The notes under the pieces were generated by a model. That model did not search any database. It had not been told where the DNA came from and saw only the letters and a list, made by a program, of their open reading frames with translations. From the NCBI GenBank assembly GCA_005798685.1, contig SYIT01000126.1, positions 1-40,236 on the forward strand: a stretch of DNA of 40,236 bases. The letters are read 5' to 3'. The translations under genes and the position numbers were made by a program. The stretch is from Actinomycetota bacterium. GTDB taxonomy: Bacteria; Actinomycetota; Thermoleophilia; Solirubrobacterales; Solirubrobacteraceae. The stretch's first letter is position 1. Each line of letters begins with the position of its first letter. This document shows, piece by piece, positions 35,184 through 40,236 of this stretch.

Positions 35184-36077
35184 ATGACAGAACGCATCGT
35201 TCAAACGATCCGAACAGTCCCCGAACTGAGGGATGCGATTGTTGCGCGCCGCGCCGACGGGGCGACGGTTGGTTTCGTTCCGACGATGGGCGCGCTGCAC
35301 AGCGGCCACTGCGCACTGATAGAGCGCGCCGCTAGTGAGCACGACGTTGCCGTCGTCTCGATCTTCGTCAACCCAACGCCGTTCAATCAGGCCTCCGACC
35401 TTGAGCAGTATCCACGTGACGAGGCGGCCGACGTCAAGGCCGCCGCCGCGGCCGGAGCGACGATCTGCTTTACACCAAGCGTTGAAGAGATTTATCCAGC
35501 CGGCTTTTCCACCCGCGTGCAGGTTCGCGGGCCGCTAACCGAAACGCTTGAAGGCCAAGAGCGCGGCGTCGGCCACTTCGACGGAATGGCAACCGTCGTT
35601 GCGATCCTGCTCAATGCGGTGGGACCCGACGTCGCCTACTTCGGCGCAAAGGACGCACAGCAAGCGCTGGTCGTCCGCCGTTTCGTCACCGATCTGCGGA
35701 TTCCAACCGAAATCGTCACCGCGGTGACGGTCCGCGACCGCGATGGCCTAGCCCTCTCTAGCCGCAACGCAAGGCTCTCCGCCGCCGGCCGCGAGCAGGC
35801 CTTGGCGATCTCGGCCGCACTGCAGGCCGCGGCCAACGCGATCAGCGATGGCAGCGCCACATCACCCGAAGCCGCCAGCGCGGCCGGCGTCGAGCGCCTA
35901 CGGGCGGCGGGAATTACGCCCGAGTACTTCGCTGTCACCGACCCGGCAACGCTTGAGCCTGCAAGCCAGCTCAGCGGCAGGCTGCTGATCTCCTGCGCAG
36001 CCACCGTTGACGGCGTCCGCCTGATCGACAACTTGACCGTCAGTGCCAATCGAGAGGCGGCGACCGCCAACGTTTAG
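35184..36077 (+). CDS. panC: Pantothenate synthetase
   Basis: VGFVPTMGALHSGHCALIERA, SIFVNPTPFNQASDLEQYPRD, YFGAKDAQQALVVRRF, DGLALSSRNARLS. Confidence 0.96.
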   Translation: MTERIVQTIRTVPELRDAIVARRADGATVGFVPTMGALHSGHCALIERAASEHDVAVVSIFVNPTPFNQASDLEQYPRDEAADVKAAAAAGATICFTPSVEEIYPAGFSTRVQVRGPLTETLEGQERGVGHFDGMATVVAILLNAVGPDVAYFGAKDAQQALVVRRFVTDLRIPTEIVTAVTVRDRDGLALSSRNARLSAAGREQALAISAALQAAANAISDGSATSPEAASAAGVERLRAAGITPEYFAVTDPATLEPASQLSGRLLISCAATVDGVRLIDNLTVSANREAATANV

Positions 36078-36108
36078 GCGGCGTCGACCGTTAGAGAAGG
36101 AGCAGACG

Positions 36109-37029
36109 ATGTCCACGATGCCCAACCAGATCGAGATCCCGGCCGACGCTTCGCGCCTGCCGATGACGCTGCCGCGGCTCGCCCAGATGAAGCGGCTTGG
36201 CGAGCCAATTGTGATGGTCACCGCCTACGACTATCCAAGCGCGCTCGCGGCCGAGAAGGCTGGTGTTGACATGGTTCTCGTCGGTGATTCGGGCGCAATG
36301 ACCGTGCTCGGTTACGACTCCACCGTTCCGGTGGAGCTAGATGAGATCCTGATGCTCGCGAAGGCTGCCCGCCGCGGCCTTCAATCGCCATTCCTGATCG
36401 GTGACCTCCCATTCGGTTCATACGAAGTCAGCGACGAGCAGGCGGTGACGACTGCGCTCCGCTTCGTCAAAGAGGCCGGTTGCGCTGCCGCCAAGCTCGA
36501 GGGCGGCGGCCCAACCTCGGTTGCCCGCGCCCGCGCGATCAGCAGCGCCGGCATCCCCGTAATGGGCCATGTTGGGCTAACCCCGCAAACGTCGACCGCG
36601 CTCGGCGGCTACCGCGCTCAAGGGAAGACGGCAGAGCAGGCGCTGCTAATCCGCGATCAAGCGATTGCGCTCGATCAGGCCGGTTGCTTCTCAATCGTCT
36701 TCGAAGCGATCCCATCCGAGCTTGCGGCCGAGATCATGCCGCAGATCTCAGTTCCCGTGATCGGCATTGGCGCCGGCGGCGGCGTTGACGGCCAGGTGCT
36801 CGTCTTCCATGACCTGCTCGGCATCCGCGAGGGGCTTGGCGCTCGCTTCGTCAAGCGCTACGCCAACATCCTCGACGAGATGGTTGACGGTGTCAGCGCC
36901 TTTGCCGAAGATGTCCGCAGCCGCTCTTTCCCGGGCCCTGAACACGGGTACTCGATCGACCACGACGAGCTGACCGCCTTTCGTGGCGACAGTTCTGCGC
37001 AAACGCGCTCAGAGCAATCTAGGGACTGA
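36109..37029 (+). CDS. panB: 3-methyl-2-oxobutanoate hydroxymethyltransferase
   Basis: IVMVTAYDYPSALAAEKAGVDMVLVGDSGAMTVLGYDST, VMGHVGLTPQTSTALGGYRAQGK. ATG 36109 preceded by AGAAGGAG; track start at 36043 rejected. Confidence 0.96.
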   Translation: MSTMPNQIEIPADASRLPMTLPRLAQMKRLGEPIVMVTAYDYPSALAAEKAGVDMVLVGDSGAMTVLGYDSTVPVELDEILMLAKAARRGLQSPFLIGDLPFGSYEVSDEQAVTTALRFVKEAGCAAAKLEGGGPTSVARARAISSAGIPVMGHVGLTPQTSTALGGYRAQGKTAEQALLIRDQAIALDQAGCFSIVFEAIPSELAAEIMPQISVPVIGIGAGGGVDGQVLVFHDLLGIREGLGARFVKRYANILDEMVDGVSAFAEDVRSRSFPGPEHGYSIDHDELTAFRGDSSAQTRSEQSRD

Positions 37030-38917
37030 GTACCTCCGCGGCCTTGACCTTGATGCACCCTCCCCCTCCGCCCCAGAAGCCGATCGTCACTGAGCTGCTG
37101 AGAGCTGGGATTACAGCGCGAAACCCACTCGGATAGCTAGCGATCTCATAGACGTAGAGCGGGAGGGGCTCGGTAGAAGATGTCAAAGCGATGACTCCTC
37201 TGGAACTTGAATTCTCTAGCTCAACGCTAACCATTATCGTCTTCATCGAGTTCAGAATTGGCGCCGCCATCGGGAACTGAGCAGCGTAGGAACCGGGACC
37301 GAGCCAGCTCGACTGCGCGGCCGAGCGCCCGCATGGTCGACCGGTGCTCGACAGCTGACGCTGCGGTCCGATCCGCACCGGCCGCAGTGCACCGGTGCCG
37401 TCGGCTTGCCAAAGCGTTCCGCTGGGGAGATTGACCTCTGGCAGCTTCGCGTTTGGCGAGATTACGCGCGCCGCCTTCTCAATCCGGTTGTAGCCTGCGG
37501 TCGTTGGGACCTGAAACACGACGAAGCCGGGAAGATGCCCGTCAAGGACCGTCAAACTGGATCGATTTCGCGATAGTTCGCTGATCGAGTTGCGAAGGTT
37601 AGCCGAGTACGAAGCAACCGCGATGATTCGAGCCTGAGTACCTTGAACGCTGCTGCGCAGGTTGGCCAGCCACACCACAGCGAACACGGCGGCCAACCCG
37701 GCCAGCAGGCCGAGCGCCCATCTTCGTCGCGGCAAAGGTCGACCCGATGCGGCCCACGCCGTCGGGATGAGGAGCACGCCAAAGAGAAGGCTCAGATCTT
37801 GATATCGAGAGATCGCAGCGATGCCCTCAACCCCAAGAACCTCCAGCCGTCCGGCAGCGATCTGAAGGCCGCTGATTGTCGTGAGCAGAATGAACGCGAG
37901 CCAGATCATCGCCGACGACCTGTTCCTAACAGTTCCAATCAGCAGCGCGCCAATCAACAACAAGCCTCCGGCAAGAGAGAAGCCCCACTGCGGCTTGATG
38001 CCGACGAGATCTTGCCCTTCCGTCGGGCCCGAGAAGTCATTGATGACCGTCGCCGAGACGCCACGGCCCCACCAGTTGAGCGCCACCTCGACCCAGGTGC
38101 CCACCGGGGCATTGGCAAAATAGGAGAGCCCGCCACTGGTATTGGCCTTCGCCAACAGTACCGTGAGTACGACTTGGCTGATGGCGATTGCGAAAAGACC
38201 GGCTAAGAGCGGGAGTGCCGAACGCGTGCGGTCGAGGAGTCTTCTTACGGTCGGGGCGTCTGAGCTGGGCGGAAGGACGAGCAGCACCCACACCAGCAAG
38301 GGGATTATCACGGCGCGGTCGGAGAATGCGCATGCGAGCAGCTGTAAGAGCCAGCTGAGGACAAGCCACTTGGTGGCGCGACTGCGCCTCCACCGCAGCG
38401 CGAAAAGAATTGTTGCTAGCGCTGCAGCAACCATCGTCAGGCCGGATGACGCGGTGGTCCACCAACCTGCCGTCGACACAACTACGGACGAAGTTCCAAG
38501 CATCGAAGCAGCACCCAATGCAACGATCGGGGAATCGGTGAGTTCCCTGACCACCAAAGCTCCGAGGACGACGATCAGGCCGACGCAAAGCGCCGCAAAC
38601 CATTGGGCCATCCACCACTCCGGGCCGAGCGCTCCGATCAGCCAGGAGAGGCCGCCAGCAGCCGGGTTGAGGTGGTCACGCAGTTCAGGCGTTCCAAAGA
38701 AGGTCGTCATCCCGAGGCCGGCGTCTTGGCGCAGGCCGATATTCACGAAGTCGTCGTCGCGAAAGGCACCCGCTCTGAGCGCGCGCGCCGTGATCAGCGC
38801 GCAAACAATGGCGAGGGCGAATGCCAACCAAACGAACCGGGTTCGGGCGAGGCGCCGCCCCTCCCCAAGCCAGTCCCGTTGAGAGCCTTCAGACCCGCCA
38901 GCGATTCGTTCAGACAC
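37019..38917 (-). CDS. Multi-TM putative GT-C-type glycosyltransferase
   Basis: ARALRAGAFRDDDFVNIGLRQDAG (acidic DDD in first loop), about 11 predicted TM segments, soluble C-terminal domain; GTG start. Confidence 0.7.
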   Translation of the reverse strand: MSERIAGGSEGSQRDWLGEGRRLARTRFVWLAFALAIVCALITARALRAGAFRDDDFVNIGLRQDAGLGMTTFFGTPELRDHLNPAAGGLSWLIGALGPEWWMAQWFAALCVGLIVVLGALVVRELTDSPIVALGAASMLGTSSVVVSTAGWWTTASSGLTMVAAALATILFALRWRRSRATKWLVLSWLLQLLACAFSDRAVIIPLLVWVLLVLPPSSDAPTVRRLLDRTRSALPLLAGLFAIAISQVVLTVLLAKANTSGGLSYFANAPVGTWVEVALNWWGRGVSATVINDFSGPTEGQDLVGIKPQWGFSLAGGLLLIGALLIGTVRNRSSAMIWLAFILLTTISGLQIAAGRLEVLGVEGIAAISRYQDLSLLFGVLLIPTAWAASGRPLPRRRWALGLLAGLAAVFAVVWLANLRSSVQGTQARIIAVASYSANLRNSISELSRNRSSLTVLDGHLPGFVVFQVPTTAGYNRIEKAARVISPNAKLPEVNLPSGTLWQADGTGALRPVRIGPQRQLSSTGRPCGRSAAQSSWLGPGSYAAQFPMAAPILNSMKTIMVSVELENSSSRGVIALTSSTEPLPLYVYEIASYPSGFRAVIPALSSSVTIGFWGGGGGCIKVKAAEVLSP

Positions 38918-38925
38918 TTGGCTGG

Positions 38926-38931
38926 ACTCTA
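38926..38931 (-). promoter_or_regulatory. Candidate -10 TAGAGT, 8 nt before GTG 38917
   Basis: Minus strand TAGAGT-CCAGCCAA-GTG. Confidence 0.45.
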
Positions 38932-38973
38932 CAGTCGTCTTCGCGTTACTGCGCGAGCCGGCACTCGGCGTAT

Positions 38974-39576
38974 CTACACGCCGTCGAACTCAATCTCGCG
39001 CAGCACCCGCGCCGGGGCGCCGGCGGCGATCACGCCGGCCGGGATGTCGCTGGTGACAACGCTGCCTGCACCGATCACCGTTCGCTCGCCGATAGTCACG
39101 CCGCCGGTGACGACCGAGTTGGCTCCGAGCCAGACGTTGTGCCCGACGACGGTGGCGCCTTTGTTCGTGAAACCTTGGTGCGTAATTGGCCGCGTCGGAT
39201 GATCGAAACGGTGGTCGGCGTCGGTGACCATGCAGCCGTTTGCGGCCATACAGTGGTCGCCAATCGTTACCGATTCGATCGCCGCGACCATCACGATCTG
39301 GTTGAGAAATACGCCCTTGCCGATCGTGATCCGCCCAGCCTCGCCGCCGGTCAGCCAAACGCCAGGCTCAAACAGCGTTCCCTCCCCCACCTGAAGCCTT
39401 CCCTGACGAAACATCTCGAGCGGCTCTCCTTGAAGCGGCCAGCGCGCGAAGGCTCCTCGCTTTGCCAGCTCGCGGTGAATTAGGTAGCGCCGCCAAGGAA
39501 GTGAGTCGCGCTCATACCAGCGCCACTTGACGGCCCAGAGGCGCGCCATCTCGGCTGTCAGTCTCTGGGCAGCCAT
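38974..39576 (-). CDS. Left-handed beta-helix (hexapeptide repeat) acyltransferase
   Basis: ITIGKGVFLNQIVMVAAIESVTIGDHCMAANGCMVTDADHRFDHPTRPI...VVGHNVWLGANSVVTGGVTIGERTVIGAGSVVTSDIPAGVIAAGAPARVLRE. Confidence 0.93.
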   Translation of the reverse strand: MAAQRLTAEMARLWAVKWRWYERDSLPWRRYLIHRELAKRGAFARWPLQGEPLEMFRQGRLQVGEGTLFEPGVWLTGGEAGRITIGKGVFLNQIVMVAAIESVTIGDHCMAANGCMVTDADHRFDHPTRPITHQGFTNKGATVVGHNVWLGANSVVTGGVTIGERTVIGAGSVVTSDIPAGVIAAGAPARVLREIEFDGV

Positions 39577-39585
39577 CGCCCCGCG

Positions 39586-40236
39586 CTAGGCCGCGGCCTT
39601 CGCCGGCCGCTCACTGGCTTTACGCCGCGGCGCGGCGGGCTTGCGCCCCGGCTTCGCTTTGGCCGCCGGCTTCGCCGCGACGACAAGCTCAGCAAGGAAC
39701 TCGCCGGTGTGCGAGCCAGCCGTACCGGCAACCTGCTCAGGTGTTCCCTCAGCAACAACCAGCCCGCCCTCGTCTCCGCCCTCGGGGCCCATGTCAATGA
39801 TCCGGTCTGCCGTTTTAATCACTTCAAGGTTGTGTTCGATCACGACGACCGAGTTGCCTGAATCGACCAGCCGGTGGAGCACCTCAAGCAGCCGCTGGAC
39901 GTCGGCGAAGTGAAGCCCGGTCGTTGGCTCGTCGAGAATGTAAAGCGTCTTGCCGGTTGCGATCTTCGAGAGCTCGGTCGCCAGCTTTACCCGTTGGGCC
40001 TCGCCGCCGGAGAGCGTCGTAGCCGGCTGCCCGAGCCGCAGGTAGCCGAGCCCCACGTCGCTGAGCGTCTGAAGCCGGCGGTGAATTTTGGGAATGTGGA
40101 CGAAGAACTCCAGCGCCTGCTCAACCGGCATGTCGAGCACGTCGGCGATTGTCCGCCCCTTGAAGCGAACCTCAAGCGTCTCCTTGTTGTAACGCTTGCC
40201 GTGGCACTGCTCGCAGGGCACGTACACGTCGGGCAG
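39586..40236 (-). CDS. uvrA: Excinuclease ABC subunit A, C-terminal part (partial, runs off the right edge)
   Basis: [82 protein letters not shown]; basic Ala/Lys/Pro tail. Confidence 0.97.
   Translation of the reverse strand: MPDVYVPCEQCHGKRYNKETLEVRFKGRTIADVLDMPVEQALEFFVHIPKIHRRLQTLSDVGLGYLRLGQPATTLSGGEAQRVKLATELSKIATGKTLYILDEPTTGLHFADVQRLLEVLHRLVDSGNSVVVIEHNLEVIKTADRIIDMGPEGGDEGGLVVAEGTPEQVAGTAGSHTGEFLAELVVAAKPAAKAKPGRKPAAPRRKASERPAKAAA

Noticed and set aside
36043-36108. Extended N-terminus of PanB in the ORF track
   Set aside because: It overlaps the panC 3' end; ATG 36109 has a good AGAAGGAG ribosome-binding site and the normal PanB N-terminus follows.
1-40236. CRISPR arrays, tRNA/rRNA genes, transposases, toxin-antitoxin or phage genes
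   Set aside because: No regularly spaced repeats, tRNA T-arm/acceptor pairs in intergenic DNA, IS-type ORFs or phage proteins were seen on reading the window.

Overview
This is a gene-dense, high-GC actinobacterial-type window; a Thermoleophilia-like origin is an inference from gene content only. The left end is the 5' part of a membrane H+-pyrophosphatase gene (hppA). An in-frame TAG replaces the catalytic lysine codon of its DX7KXE motif. A long minus-strand operon follows: tsaE-tsaB-rimI-tsaD, glutaredoxin-like, rex, YbdK/GCS2-type ligase, conserved acidic protein. About 6.5-39.6 kb is a large envelope-glycan locus. It has two flippases, an O-antigen-ligase-like protein, several GT2/GT4/GT-C transferases, a methyltransferase-GT2 fusion, an inverted pair of paralogous uncharacterised GT-C-like membrane proteins, an AftD-like 1400-aa protein and a gmhB/gmhA/hddA heptose cassette. 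Embedded in it are a family-4 uracil-DNA glycosylase, panC-panB and acyltransferases. The right edge is the 3' end of uvrA. The most notable signals are: (i) the damaged hppA catalytic motif; (ii) a recurrent TAnnnT-N6-9-GTG/ATG arrangement suggesting leaderless transcription, which also corrects several start codons; (iii) the inverted GT-C paralogue modules; (iv) a heptose pathway beside an AftD-like transferase; (v) a C-terminal QLDLF clamp-binding motif in the UDG, encoded inside a tail-to-tail gene overlap; (vi) six convergent gene junctions with essentially no intergenic space. No tRNA, rRNA, CRISPR array or transposon was recognised.
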